Made by a program: the position numbers and the translations under genes. The notes beneath the pieces were generated by a model, which worked only from the letters and a program-made list of their open reading frames with translations, searched no databases and had not been told where the DNA came from. A stretch of 64,000 nt of DNA from Streptomyces sp. NBC_01317 (lineage in GTDB: Bacteria > Actinomycetota > Actinomycetes > Streptomycetales > Streptomycetaceae), in assembly GCF_035961655.1 (NCBI RefSeq), contig NZ_CP108393.1, positions 1,240,001 to 1,304,000 of the forward strand. Reading direction: 5' to 3'. This document shows positions 1-8,080 of this stretch, piece after piece; positions within the stretch are counted from its first letter, which is position 1, and each line of letters begins with the position of its first letter.

Positions 1-335
1 CCCGTGCAGAAGCTCGCCAGGCGGGCGCCGCGCGCCGCGGCCCGGCGTACCGCGTCCAGGACCGCAGGCGAGGGGTCGTTCCCGGGATCCGGGCGGTTCG
101 GGACGATCACGGTGTCCGCCCGGTCGACCGCTTCGAGCCCGGACACCCCGGACAGCTGGAAGAACCCCGAGTGCATCGTGACCGACGGGCTCTCCGCGCA
201 CAGCTCGAAGTCGTACCAGGACGTGTCCAGCTCCGGCCGGGCCAGGCCGAACAGCTCCGTCGCCACGCCCATCTCGAAGGGGTTCGAGCCCTCCGCGACG
301 ATCATGACCACCCGATGCGAGAAATCTTGCGCCAT
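1..335 (-). CDS. GlxA/FtrA-type AraC-family transcriptional regulator (N-terminal part only)
   Basis: The frame starts at the ATG at 335 and runs leftwards off the window, so only about 111 residues are visible. They form the N-terminal half of a DJ-1/PfpI (GATase1-like) domain: it opens with RVVMIVAEGSNPFEMG, passes DTVIVPN, and reaches the conserved SFCT turn just at the edge. In this family the domain is followed by an AraC-type DNA-binding domain, which would lie outside the window. It is divergent from the cupin gene, which it may regulate; that link is inference. The family call is fairly secure, the target is unknown. Confidence 0.75.
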   Translation of the reverse strand, partial: MAQDFSHRVVMIVAEGSNPFEMGVATELFGLARPELDTSWYDFELCAESPSVTMHSGFFQLSGVSGLEAVDRADTVIVPNRPDPGNDPSPAVLDAVRRAAARGARLASFCT

Positions 336-386
336 GTGCGATTCCTAGCACTTTCGCTCCTCCGGCACCAGAACGACGATGGACGC

Positions 387-776
387 ATGACTACCGAACC
401 GCTCGCACTGAGCACCGCCCTCGACTCCTTCGACGCCCTCTGGAGCCCCCGCATCGTCACGCGCGTCAACGACTACGACGTGCGTGTCGCGAAGGTCGCG
501 GGCGAGCACGTGTGGCACGTCCACGAGAACACCGACGAGTTCTTCCAGGTCCTCGACGGTGAGCTGCTCATCGCCCTGCGCGAGGACGGCGCCGAGCGGA
601 CCGTCGCCCTCGCCCGTGGATCGGTGTTCGTCGTCCCGCGCGGCACCTGGCACAAGCCGTCCTCGGAGCGGGGCGCGTCGATCCTGCTGTTCGAGCCGAC
701 CGGCACGCTGTCGGTGGGCGATCAGCACGAGGAGGTCCCGGACCAGGTGGACGTGACGGTGGGGCACGCCCTCTGA
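387..776 (+). CDS. small cupin-domain protein
   Basis: A 129-residue single-domain cupin. The metal-binding motif 1 is present as WHVHENTDEFFQVLDGEL at about residues 35-52 (HxHxxxxE followed by the conserved G). Motif 2 follows near FVVPRGTWHKP, which supplies the last histidine. The start at 387 was chosen because the domain begins right after it and the upstream extension is low quality. Substrate cannot be told from sequence; small cupins of this type are sugar- or metabolite-binding proteins or simple isomerases and dioxygenases. It is divergent from the GlxA-type regulator, with only about 50 bases between the two starts. Confidence 0.75.
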   Translation: MTTEPLALSTALDSFDALWSPRIVTRVNDYDVRVAKVAGEHVWHVHENTDEFFQVLDGELLIALREDGAERTVALARGSVFVVPRGTWHKPSSERGASILLFEPTGTLSVGDQHEEVPDQVDVTVGHAL

Positions 777-788
777 CGCCCCGTGCGC

Positions 789-825
789 CCTGTGCGACCC
801 GTGCGACCCGTGCGACCCGCGCGCC
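789..825 (+). repeat. 9-bp tandem repeat (GTGCGACCC-like)
   Basis: Three to four back-to-back copies of a nonamer close to GTGCGACCC lie just after the cupin stop codon. No hairpin or coding role is evident. Confidence 0.6.
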
Positions 826-871
826 ATTGACGGCGTCGCGTCCTCGGCCTAGCCTCCCTCTCCGTCGTACT

Positions 872-888
872 TCATACGTCATATATGA
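872..888. promoter_or_regulatory. candidate operator of the GntR-led operon
   Basis: An AT-rich patch in otherwise GC-rich DNA, 33 bases upstream of the gntR start. It holds the 10-bp perfect palindrome TCATATATGA at 879-888 and a second TCATA arm at 872. FCD-type GntR proteins usually bind short palindromes near their own promoter, so autoregulation is the natural reading. This is inference from position and symmetry. Confidence 0.45.
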
Positions 889-920
889 GTCACGATCCGT
901 GAGTTGAGCGAGGAGCGCCC

Positions 921-1592
921 ATGGTCTTCACGCCGGTCCCGATCCCCTCCCGTACGCAGTTTGTGCTGGAGGCCGTCAGACACCACATCCTGACCGGCGG
1001 GCTGCCACCGGGGCAGCCGCTCGTGGAGGCGGACCTGGCCGCGCGGTTCGGCGTCTCCAAGACCCCCGTCCGCGAGGCGCTGAAGACGCTCGCGGGCAGC
1101 GGCCTGGTGGTGATGAGCCAGTACAAGGGCGTCACTGTCCGTACGGTCGACGCGGCGATGGCGCGTGAGGTGTACGACGTACGGCTGCTGCTGGAGCCGG
1201 AGGCGCTGCGGCGCTCCGTCGTCGCGGCGGCTCCGTTCGACGCGGCGGCGGACGCGCTGGTACGGGCGGGGGCCGCCGCCGACGCGGCCGAACGGTCCCT
1301 CGCCAACCGGGACTTCCACCGCGCGCTGCACGTCTCGTGCGGCAATCCGCTGCTGGTACGGATGCTGGACGAGGTCAGCGACCAGGCCGCGCTGGTGGCC
1401 ACGGTCGCCTGGTCCGCCGACGCCACGTGGGAGCGCGAGGCGGCCGAGCACCGCGACATCCTGCGCCTGGCGCGCGCGGGCGACGCGGACGGCGCGGCGC
1501 GGGCGCTCCACGGCCACATCGACCGCTTCGTCCGGGGAGCCTTCCCGGCCGGGGCGGGGGATGTGGCCTCGTGGTCGGAGGGGGAAGCGTGA
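921..1592 (+). CDS. GntR-family transcriptional regulator with FCD domain
   Basis: A 223-residue regulator with a winged-helix domain at about residues 10-75 (LVEADLAARFGVSKTPVREA is the typical recognition helix) followed by an all-helical FCD ligand domain. The FCD metal-site region is recognisable in the late AEHRDI segment. It leads the operon of an aldolase, a sugar-acid dehydratase and a GH4 enzyme, and its TGA overlaps the GTG of the aldolase gene. It is therefore probably the local repressor, responding to a sugar acid or its keto-deoxy product. The FadR/FCD assignment is secure; the ligand is inferred only from neighbours. Confidence 0.85.
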   Translation: MVFTPVPIPSRTQFVLEAVRHHILTGGLPPGQPLVEADLAARFGVSKTPVREALKTLAGSGLVVMSQYKGVTVRTVDAAMAREVYDVRLLLEPEALRRSVVAAAPFDAAADALVRAGAAADAAERSLANRDFHRALHVSCGNPLLVRMLDEVSDQAALVATVAWSADATWEREAAEHRDILRLARAGDADGAARALHGHIDRFVRGAFPAGAGDVASWSEGEA

Positions 1593-2533
1593 CCACCGTG
1601 GACTTCTCCCGCGTCCGGGCCGCGCTCGCCGACGTCGTGGCCATCCCCGTGACCCCCTTCGCCGCCGACGGACGCCTCGACACCGGCGCGTACCACGCGC
1701 TGCTGCGCCGGCTGCTGGACGCGGGGGTACGGACCGTCACGCCGAACGGGAACACCGGCGAGTTCTACGCCCTCTCCCCCGAAGAGCGCCTGCTGGTGGT
1801 GGAGTTGACCGTGGCGGAGGTCGGTGACCGTGCCGAGGTGGTCGTCGGGGTGGGCCTCGACCTGGCCTCGGCGGTGGCCGCCGCCCGGCACGCCGGGGAC
1901 GCCGGGGCGTCGATGGTCATGGTCCATCAGCCCGTTCATCCGTACGTCTCGCAGGACGGATGGGTCGCGTACCAGCGGACCGTCGCCGATGCCGTCCCCG
2001 GGCTCGGGGTTGTCCCGTACATCCGCGATCCGCGGATCACGGCCGGGGCGCTGGCCCGGCTCGGGGCGCTGTGTCCCAACGTCGTGGGGGTGAAGTACGC
2101 GGTCCCCGACGCGACCCGCTTCTCCTCCTTCGCCCAGGACGCCGGCCGGGACGCCACCGGCGGGACCGGCGGCACCGGCCCCGACCGCTTCGTATGGGTC
2201 GCCGGGCTCGCCGAGCTGTACGCCCCCGCCTACTGGGCCGGCGGCGCCACCGGCTTCACCTCCGGTCTGGTCAACGTGGCGCCGGACCTGTCCCTCGCCC
2301 TGCTCGCCGCCCTGCGCGCCGGTGACGCCGGGGCCGCGCGGGAGGTCTGCGAGCGGATCCGCCCGTTCGAGGAGCTGCGCGCCGCCCGGCACTCCGCCGA
2401 CAACGTGTCCGTCGTCAAGGAGGCCCTCGCCGTGCTCGGTCTCTGCCGCCGTGACGTACGGCCACCGAGCAGTTCCCTGCCCGCCGGGACCCGCGCGGAG
2501 GTCGCGGCGCTCGTGAGGGCGTGGGGCGTGTGA
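1589..2533 (+). CDS. DHDPS/NAL-family aldolase or dehydratase (2-keto-3-deoxy sugar acid type)
   Basis: A 314-residue (beta/alpha)8 class I aldolase of the dihydrodipicolinate synthase superfamily. The Schiff-base lysine is Lys169 in VVGVKYAVPD, and NGNTGEFYAL near residue 55 is the family's substrate carboxylate loop. The catalytic tyrosine region is VVPYIRDPR. A GTG start at 1589 is preferred because it overlaps the gntR stop as GTGA. Placed next to an IlvD/Edd dehydratase, it is more likely a 2-keto-3-deoxy sugar acid aldolase or a ketodeoxyglucarate dehydratase than DapA. Superfamily is certain; the reaction is inferred from context. Confidence 0.8.
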   Translation: MTTVDFSRVRAALADVVAIPVTPFAADGRLDTGAYHALLRRLLDAGVRTVTPNGNTGEFYALSPEERLLVVELTVAEVGDRAEVVVGVGLDLASAVAAARHAGDAGASMVMVHQPVHPYVSQDGWVAYQRTVADAVPGLGVVPYIRDPRITAGALARLGALCPNVVGVKYAVPDATRFSSFAQDAGRDATGGTGGTGPDRFVWVAGLAELYAPAYWAGGATGFTSGLVNVAPDLSLALLAALRAGDAGAAREVCERIRPFEELRAARHSADNVSVVKEALAVLGLCRRDVRPPSSSLPAGTRAEVAALVRAWGV

Positions 2534-4248
2534 AGGCCCCGCACGAACTGCGCAGCCATCAGTGGTACGGGACGGACGGGCTGCGGTCGTTCAGCCACCG
2601 CGCCCGCACCCGCCAGCTCGGCTACCTTCCCGAGGAGCACCTCGGCAAGCCGGTCGTCGCGATCCTCAACACCTGGAGCGACATCAACCCCTGCCATGTC
2701 CACCTTCGCGAGCGCGCGCAGGCGGTGAAGCGGGGGGTGTGGCAGGCGGGTGGCTTCCCGCTGGAGTTCCCCGTCTCCACCCTGTCGGAGACGTTCCAGA
2801 AGCCGACCCCCATGCTCTATCGCAACCTTCTCGCCCTGGAGACCGAGGAGTTGCTGCGCTCGTACCCCGTGGACGGCGCGGTCCTGATGGGCGGCTGCGA
2901 CAAGACCACACCCGCCCTGCTGATGGGCGCGGCCAGTGTGGATCTGCCGGCCGTGTTCGTGCCCGCCGGGCCGATGCTGCCGGGCCACTGGCGCGACCAG
3001 GTGCTGGGCTCCGGGACGGACATGTGGAAGTACTGGGACGACCGGCGGGCCGGTCTGATCGGGGACCGTGAACTGGACGAGCTGGAAAGCGGCTTGGCGC
3101 GCTCCCCCGGCCACTGCATGACGATGGGCACCGCCTCCACCCTGACGGCGGCGGCCGAGGCGCTGGGCGTGACCGTGCCCGGCGCGTCGTCCGTACCGGC
3201 CGTGGACTCCGGCCACGAGCGGATGGCCGCCGCGTCGGGCCGGCTGATCGTGGACCTCGTGGGGCGGGACCTCACGCTGTCGCGGGTGCTGACGCGGGAG
3301 GCGTACGAGGATGCCGTCACCACCGTGCTGGCGCTGGGTGGTTCGACCAACGCCGTCATCCATCTGATCGCCATGGCGGGGCGCAGCGGGGTACGGCTCA
3401 CGCTGGACGACTTCGACCGGATCGCCCGTACGGTCCCCGTGCTGGCCGATCTGCGGCCCGGCGGGCGGTACTTGATGGAGGACTTCCACTTCGCGGGCGG
3501 ACTCCCCGCCTTCCTGGGGCAGGTGACGGATCTGCTGCATCTGGACCGGCCGACGGTGGCACACCCCACCCTGCGGGCCCAGTTGGCGGGCGCGGTGGTC
3601 CACAACCCGGAGGTGATCCGCCCGCGCGACCGTCCCCTCGCGGACGAGGGCGGGGTGGCGGTCCTGCGCGGCAACCTCTGCCCCGACGGTGCGGTGATCA
3701 AGCACATCGCCGCCGATCCGGCGCTGCTCCGCCACACCGGTCCGGCCGTGGTCTTCGACGACTACCGCACGATGCAGCGCACCATCGACGATCCCGCGCT
3801 CGGCATCACGGCCGGGCATGTGCTCGTGCTGCGCGGCGCGGGCCCCAAGGGCGGCCCCGGGATGCCCGAGTACGGCATGCTGCCGATCCCGGACCATCTC
3901 CTCAAGCAGGGGGTGCGGGACATGGTATGGATCTCCGACGCCCGCATGAGCGGCACGAGTTACGGCGCGTGTGTGCTGCACATCGCGCCCGAGTCGTACG
4001 TCGGGGGCCCGCTCGCCCTCGTCCGTACCGGCGACCTGATCACACTCGACGTGGCGGCCCGCTCACTGCGGCTGGAGGTGTCCGACGAGGAGCTGGCGCG
4101 GCGGCGCGCGGAGTGGGTCGCACCACCGCCGCGATACGGCCGGGGGTACGGGGCGCTCTACACCGAGCACATCACGCAGGCCGACACGGGCTGCGACTTC
4201 GACTTCCTGTCCCGGGAGGGGGCGGTGCCGGAGCCCTACGCGGGGTGA
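2530..4248 (+). CDS. IlvD/Edd-family dehydratase (sugar-acid dehydratase)
   Basis: A 572-residue member of the dihydroxy-acid dehydratase / 6-phosphogluconate dehydratase family, full length for the group. An Fe-S ligand cysteine is visible at Cys123 in GGCDKTTPALLMG, and further family blocks appear at ALGGSTNAVIHL and GPKGGPGMPEYGML. Sugar-acid dehydratases of this family act on arabinonate, xylonate or gluconate and yield 2-keto-3-deoxy acids. The adjacent DHDPS-family aldolase, joined by a GTGA overlap, fits that pathway better than branched-chain amino acid synthesis. The start at 2530 was chosen for this overlap rather than the GTG at 2521. The exact substrate is open. Confidence 0.85.
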   Translation: MKAPHELRSHQWYGTDGLRSFSHRARTRQLGYLPEEHLGKPVVAILNTWSDINPCHVHLRERAQAVKRGVWQAGGFPLEFPVSTLSETFQKPTPMLYRNLLALETEELLRSYPVDGAVLMGGCDKTTPALLMGAASVDLPAVFVPAGPMLPGHWRDQVLGSGTDMWKYWDDRRAGLIGDRELDELESGLARSPGHCMTMGTASTLTAAAEALGVTVPGASSVPAVDSGHERMAAASGRLIVDLVGRDLTLSRVLTREAYEDAVTTVLALGGSTNAVIHLIAMAGRSGVRLTLDDFDRIARTVPVLADLRPGGRYLMEDFHFAGGLPAFLGQVTDLLHLDRPTVAHPTLRAQLAGAVVHNPEVIRPRDRPLADEGGVAVLRGNLCPDGAVIKHIAADPALLRHTGPAVVFDDYRTMQRTIDDPALGITAGHVLVLRGAGPKGGPGMPEYGMLPIPDHLLKQGVRDMVWISDARMSGTSYGACVLHIAPESYVGGPLALVRTGDLITLDVAARSLRLEVSDEELARRRAEWVAPPPRYGRGYGALYTEHITQADTGCDFDFLSREGAVPEPYAG

Positions 4249-4321
4249 GGGTCGCGTACCGCGTGGGCCGTTTCGTGGATGATCGGTCCATGCAGGCGAC
4301 CGAGGTGGAGGCGGACCGGGT

Positions 4322-5692
4322 ATGAGGCTGACGATTCTGGGCGGGGGCGGTTTCCGGGTGCCGCTGGTGTACGGGGCGCTGCTCCGCGACCGCGCGGAGG
4401 GCCGGGTCGACCGCGTCACGCTGTACGACGTGGACGCGGCCCGGCTCGGGGCCGTCGCGCGGGTGCTGGCCGAGCAGGCCGACGGGGTGGCGGACGCGCC
4501 GGAGGTCACCGTCACCACCGACCTGGACGACGCCCTGCGCGGCACGGACTTCGTGTTCTCCGCGATCCGGGTGGGCGGTCTGGAGGGGCGCGCGGCCGAC
4601 GAGCGGGTGGCGCTGGCGGAGGGGGTGCTCGGGCAGGAGACGGTCGGGGCGGGCGGGATCGCGTACGGGCTGCGGACCGTTCCGGTCGCGGTGGACATCG
4701 CGCGGCGGGTGGCGGCGCTGGCCCCGGACGCCTGGGTCATCAACTTCACCAATCCGGCCGGGCTGGTGACGGAGGCGATGTCCCGGGTGCTCGGTGACCG
4801 GGTCATCGGTATCTGCGACTCCCCCGTCGGCCTGGGCCGGCGGGTCGCCCGGGTGCTCGGGGTGGACCCGGACCGGGCGTGGTTCGACTACGTGGGGCTG
4901 AACCATCTGGGCTGGCTGCGCGGGCTGTGGGCGGGGGGCCGCGACCACCTGCCCCGGCTGCTCGCCGATCCGGAGCTGCTGGGCTCCTTCGAGGAGGGCA
5001 AGCTCTTCGGTCCCGACTGGCTGCGGTCGATCGGTGCGATCCCGAACGAGTATCTGCACTACTACTACTTCAACCGCGAGGCCGTACGCGCCTATCAGGG
5101 CGCCGAGCGGACACGCGGCGCGTATCTGCGGGACCAGCAGGCCGGGTTCTACGCGGAGTTGGCGGACCACGGCGGCACCGGCGGCGCTGTCGGCGGTGAC
5201 GGGTCGGCACTCGGCGCGTGGCACCGTACCCTCGCCGACCGTGAGGCGACGTACATGGCGGCCAACCGTGACGCCGCCGGGGTCGGTGAACGGGACGACG
5301 AGGACCTGGGGTCGGGCGGGTACGAACAGGTCGCGCTCGCCCTGATGCGGGCCGTGGCGCGGAACGAGAGCGCGACCCTGATCCTCAACGTCCGCAACCG
5401 CACCACTCTGTCGGTGCTGGACGCGGACGCCGTCATCGAAGTGCCCTGCCTGGTCGACGCGAACGGCGCGCATCCGGTGTCGGTCGATCCGCTGCCGTAC
5501 CACGCGGTGGGTCTGGTGACGTCGGTCAAGGCGGTGGAACGGGCGGTGCTGGCGGCGGCGGAGAGCGGATCACGCGAGGACGCGGTACGCGCGTTCGCGC
5601 TGCATCCGCTGGTCGACTCGGTCGCCGTGGCCCGGCGGCTGCTCGACGCCTACACGGACGTCCATCCCGGGCTGGCGTACCTGCGGGGCTGA
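4322..5692 (+). CDS. GH4 family glycosidase (6-phospho-beta-glucosidase-like, NAD- and Mn-dependent)
   Basis: A 456-residue GH4 enzyme. It begins with a Rossmann NAD-binding segment (MRLTILGGGGFRVPLVYGA), continues with the INFTNPAG block and carries the manganese-ligand motif CDSP at Cys165 and the NHLGW motif at about residue 194. GH4 enzymes cleave glycosides by a redox-elimination mechanism; known substrates are phosphorylated disaccharides, alpha-galactosides and glucuronides. No PTS gene is nearby, so a 6-phospho substrate is not assured and a sugar-acid glycoside would suit the operon. It is last in the operon, 73 bases after the dehydratase, before a strong terminator. Confidence 0.85.
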   Translation: MRLTILGGGGFRVPLVYGALLRDRAEGRVDRVTLYDVDAARLGAVARVLAEQADGVADAPEVTVTTDLDDALRGTDFVFSAIRVGGLEGRAADERVALAEGVLGQETVGAGGIAYGLRTVPVAVDIARRVAALAPDAWVINFTNPAGLVTEAMSRVLGDRVIGICDSPVGLGRRVARVLGVDPDRAWFDYVGLNHLGWLRGLWAGGRDHLPRLLADPELLGSFEEGKLFGPDWLRSIGAIPNEYLHYYYFNREAVRAYQGAERTRGAYLRDQQAGFYAELADHGGTGGAVGGDGSALGAWHRTLADREATYMAANRDAAGVGERDDEDLGSGGYEQVALALMRAVARNESATLILNVRNRTTLSVLDADAVIEVPCLVDANGAHPVSVDPLPYHAVGLVTSVKAVERAVLAAAESGSREDAVRAFALHPLVDSVAVARRLLDAYTDVHPGLAYLRG

Positions 5693-5728
5693 CGGGGCCG
5701 GGAGAACGGGACCGGAAGAAGAACTGAC

Positions 5729-5766
5729 GGGACTGGCGCCGGTCCCCCAAGACCGGCGCCAGTCCC
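5729..5766. terminator. strong hairpin terminator between convergent genes
   Basis: Two perfect 16-base complementary arms (5729-5744 and 5751-5766) enclose a 6-base loop, just after the GH4 gene and facing the methyltransferase gene from the other side. It is suited to act in both directions. There is no T-tract, as is common in Streptomyces. Confidence 0.85.
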
Positions 5767-5846
5767 CTGCGGACGGGAGGAGACGCGCGAGGCGCCGCAG
5801 CGCACCTGAAAAGTGCTGCGGCGCCACCCGCCCGTACCCCACCCAC

Positions 5847-6647
5847 TTACGGTTTGCGTGCCACGCCCGCGTATCCGGGGATGGGCCCGTCGCCGGAGAG
5901 AGGGACGACCTCACCCAGCTCGGGACGCCAGTCCGTGGCAAGGGAAACACCCGGCCCGACCAGTTCGAGCCCGTCGAAGAAGGCCGCGAACTCGTCACGC
6001 GTGCGCGGGACCAGCGTGAGGCCCCGCTCCTTGTACAGCTCGCGCGCCCGGTCCGACGTCTCCGGCGCGAAGTCGCCGGTGACATGGGACAGGACCAGGT
6101 AACTGCCGGGTGCGAGAGGGGCGAGGAGGGCGCGCACCAGATCGTGCGCCCCGTCCTCGTCCGAGATGAAGTGGAGCAGTGCGATCAGCGAGAGCGCCAC
6201 CGGCCTGCTCAGGTCAAGGCTCTTGCCGGCCGCCTCGATGATGGCACTGGGCTCCCGCGCGTCGGCCTGGACATACTCCGTCACGCCCTCCGGGGTGCTG
6301 CGGAGCAGGGCTTCCGCGTGCCGGAGGACGATCGGGTCGTTGTCCGTGTAGACGATCCGGGAGTCGGGGGCGACCTCCTGGGCGATCTGGTGGAGATTGG
6401 GCGCGGTCGGGATGCCCGTACCGATGTCGAGATACTGCCGCACCCCGCCCGTCATGCCGAGCCAGCGTGTGGCGCGGTGCATGAAGGCCCGGTTGACGCG
6501 GGCCATCTCCGGCGCTCTGGCGTCCAGGGCGAGCAGTTGCTGCGCCATCTGCTCGTCGACCGGATAGTTGTCCTTGCCGCCGAGAAGCCAGTCGTACACC
6601 CGGGCCGGGTGGGGCCTGGTGGTGTCGATGGCGTCGTGCCCGGTCAT
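5847..6647 (-). CDS. SAM-dependent methyltransferase of the PF04672 (DUF574) type
   Basis: A 266-residue protein that matches the streptomycete PF04672 group. The hallmark opening PHPARVYDWLLGGKDNY is at about residues 13-29, followed by the cofactor loop YLDIGTGIPT and later YTDNDPIV and YVQADARE. These proteins are numerous in Streptomyces and often lie next to XRE/DUF397 pairs; their methyl acceptors are mostly unknown. Here it lies 124 bases downstream of the DUF397 gene on the same strand and may be cotranscribed. The fold is secure, the substrate is not known. Confidence 0.85.
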   Translation of the reverse strand: MTGHDAIDTTRPHPARVYDWLLGGKDNYPVDEQMAQQLLALDARAPEMARVNRAFMHRATRWLGMTGGVRQYLDIGTGIPTAPNLHQIAQEVAPDSRIVYTDNDPIVLRHAEALLRSTPEGVTEYVQADAREPSAIIEAAGKSLDLSRPVALSLIALLHFISDEDGAHDLVRALLAPLAPGSYLVLSHVTGDFAPETSDRARELYKERGLTLVPRTRDEFAAFFDGLELVGPGVSLATDWRPELGEVVPLSGDGPIPGYAGVARKP

Positions 6648-6771
6648 GTGCGCTCCATGAGTCTCAGGGTCTGTGAGCGGGAACTGCGGTCTGTGAGCGG
6701 GGACTTCGGACGGTGAGTCTGGACTTCGGTCGGGACGTGCGGGCCGGGCGGGAACGGTGAACGGACGCGGT

Positions 6772-7008
6772 TCAGGTGAGCAGGAAGTCCGCCTGGCCCG
6801 ACTTGGCGCCCTGGATGAAAGCGGCGATCTCTCCGGTGGTGTAGATCAGTGCGGGGCCGTCAGGGTCGGCGGACTGGCGCACCGCGACCCTGCCGTCGGC
6901 CAGCTTCATGGCCTCGATGCAGTTGCCGCCGTTGCCGCCGCTCCACGGCTTGTGCCAGCCTTCGGCGCCGAGGTCGGCGGCCGGCATGCCGTTGTATATG
7001 GGATCCAT
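6772..7008 (-). CDS. DUF397-domain small protein (WhiJ-partner type)
   Basis: A 78-residue protein carrying the DUF397 signature: HKPWSGGNGGNCIEA (normally W-x-K-S-S-x-S-x-x-x-G-x-C-V-E) and a C-terminal segment around IYTTGEIAAFIQGAKSG. Its ATG follows the XRE regulator stop by one base, with AAGGAG just upstream, so the two are coupled. In the WhiJ/AbaA family such small proteins pair with the upstream XRE regulator and modulate it during development. That role is family knowledge, not shown here. Confidence 0.85.
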   Translation of the reverse strand: MDPIYNGMPAADLGAEGWHKPWSGGNGGNCIEAMKLADGRVAVRQSADPDGPALIYTTGEIAAFIQGAKSGQADFLLT

Positions 7009-7872
7009 TCACAGCTCCTTGCGGACATCCCGGAGGATCTCCTTCGTGCGTGGTGCAGTGGCGGCCTGGGCCGCCATCCGGTCCATGACCTCCAGGTGAG
7101 TGGCCACCTCGGGTCGCGCGTCGAGGTAGACGGCGCCGGTCAGGTACTCGCTGTAGACCATGTCGGGCAGCTCCGGTACGGCGAAGCGGAAGATCACGAA
7201 CGGCCCGTACGTACCGGGATGGTGTCCGCTCGAGAACTCCGCGATCTGGAGGGTCACGTTGGGCAGGGCGGACGTGTCGAGCAGCCGGTCGATCTGCTCC
7301 CGCATGATCTCCGGACTGTCGCCCACCGGGCGCCGCAGCACCGTCTCGTCCATGATGACCCAGAATCTGGGCGCGTCGGGACGGGTGAGCAGCGACTGGC
7401 GTTCCATACGGAGCGCGACGTGGCGCTCGATGTCCTCGGGCCTGGCCTGCCCCACGGCGCCGGCCCGCATGACGGATCGTGCGTAGTCCTCGGTCTGGAG
7501 CAGTCCGGGGACAAAATGCGGCTCGTACGTCCTCAGGAGGGCAGCGGCGCCCTCCAGGCTGACGTACATGCTGAACCAGTCCGGCAGGATGTCGTGGAAC
7601 CGCTGCCACCAGCCGGGCTTGTTCGCCTCCTCCGTGAGCTCGACGAAGGCCTCGGCCTCCGCGTCGTTGATTCCGTAAGCCTTGAGCAGTACCTGTACGT
7701 AGGGAATCTTGAGAGTGACCTCGGCGGTCTCCATCCTGCGAATCGTCGCCGGGGCGACGCGCAGAAGCTTGGCGGCTTCCTCGCGTTTGAGCCCGGAACG
7801 CTCGCGCAGGTCCTGGAGACGTCTGCCGAGGACGACCTGACCCACGGTCGGGGCTGACCGCGGTTCACTCAC
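7009..7872 (-). CDS. XRE-family regulator with DUF5753 domain (WhiJ-like)
   Basis: A 287-residue WhiJ-type regulator. The helix-turn-helix is at about residues 10-65 (EAAKLLRVAPATIRRMETAE) and the remainder is the DUF5753 domain, with typical blocks YEPHFVPGLLQTEDYAR and WVIMDETVLRRPVGD. The GTG at 7872 was chosen because GGGGAGG lies just upstream. An upstream ATG at 7938 would place codons inside the operator palindrome. It is coupled to the DUF397 gene and divergent from an RsbW-like ATPase gene, the usual layout of these developmental loci. Confidence 0.87.
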   Translation of the reverse strand: MSEPRSAPTVGQVVLGRRLQDLRERSGLKREEAAKLLRVAPATIRRMETAEVTLKIPYVQVLLKAYGINDAEAEAFVELTEEANKPGWWQRFHDILPDWFSMYVSLEGAAALLRTYEPHFVPGLLQTEDYARSVMRAGAVGQARPEDIERHVALRMERQSLLTRPDAPRFWVIMDETVLRRPVGDSPEIMREQIDRLLDTSALPNVTLQIAEFSSGHHPGTYGPFVIFRFAVPELPDMVYSEYLTGAVYLDARPEVATHLEVMDRMAAQAATAPRTKEILRDVRKEL

Positions 7873-7934
7873 TTTTGGGACCTCCCCATGCACGGATGCC
7901 AGCAGTGTGCCATGCCCGGAGCACGAAGAACACG

Positions 7935-7957
7935 GCACTCTGGAAAATTCAGAGTGC
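7935..7957. promoter_or_regulatory. candidate operator for the WhiJ-like regulator
   Basis: A perfect inverted repeat, GCACTCTG and CAGAGTGC, with a 7-base AT-rich spacer GAAAATT. It lies 62 bases upstream of the regulator start and 123 bases upstream of the divergent ATPase gene. Its symmetry and AT core are unlike the surrounding DNA and fit an autoregulatory site. Confidence 0.65.
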
Positions 7958-8080
7958 TACTTGCCAAGTGTCTCCGACGGGTGGACAGTGGTGGGGTGAA
8001 CCAGTTCACACGGTCGCCGCGCCTTGCCACGGGAGAGGTCTTGAGCGCGTCTGCCGGCTCCCCACCGTTAGGAATCGGTC

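Noticed and set aside
5729..5766. Riboswitch or small RNA
   Set aside because: A simple perfect hairpin between convergent genes is best explained as a terminator.
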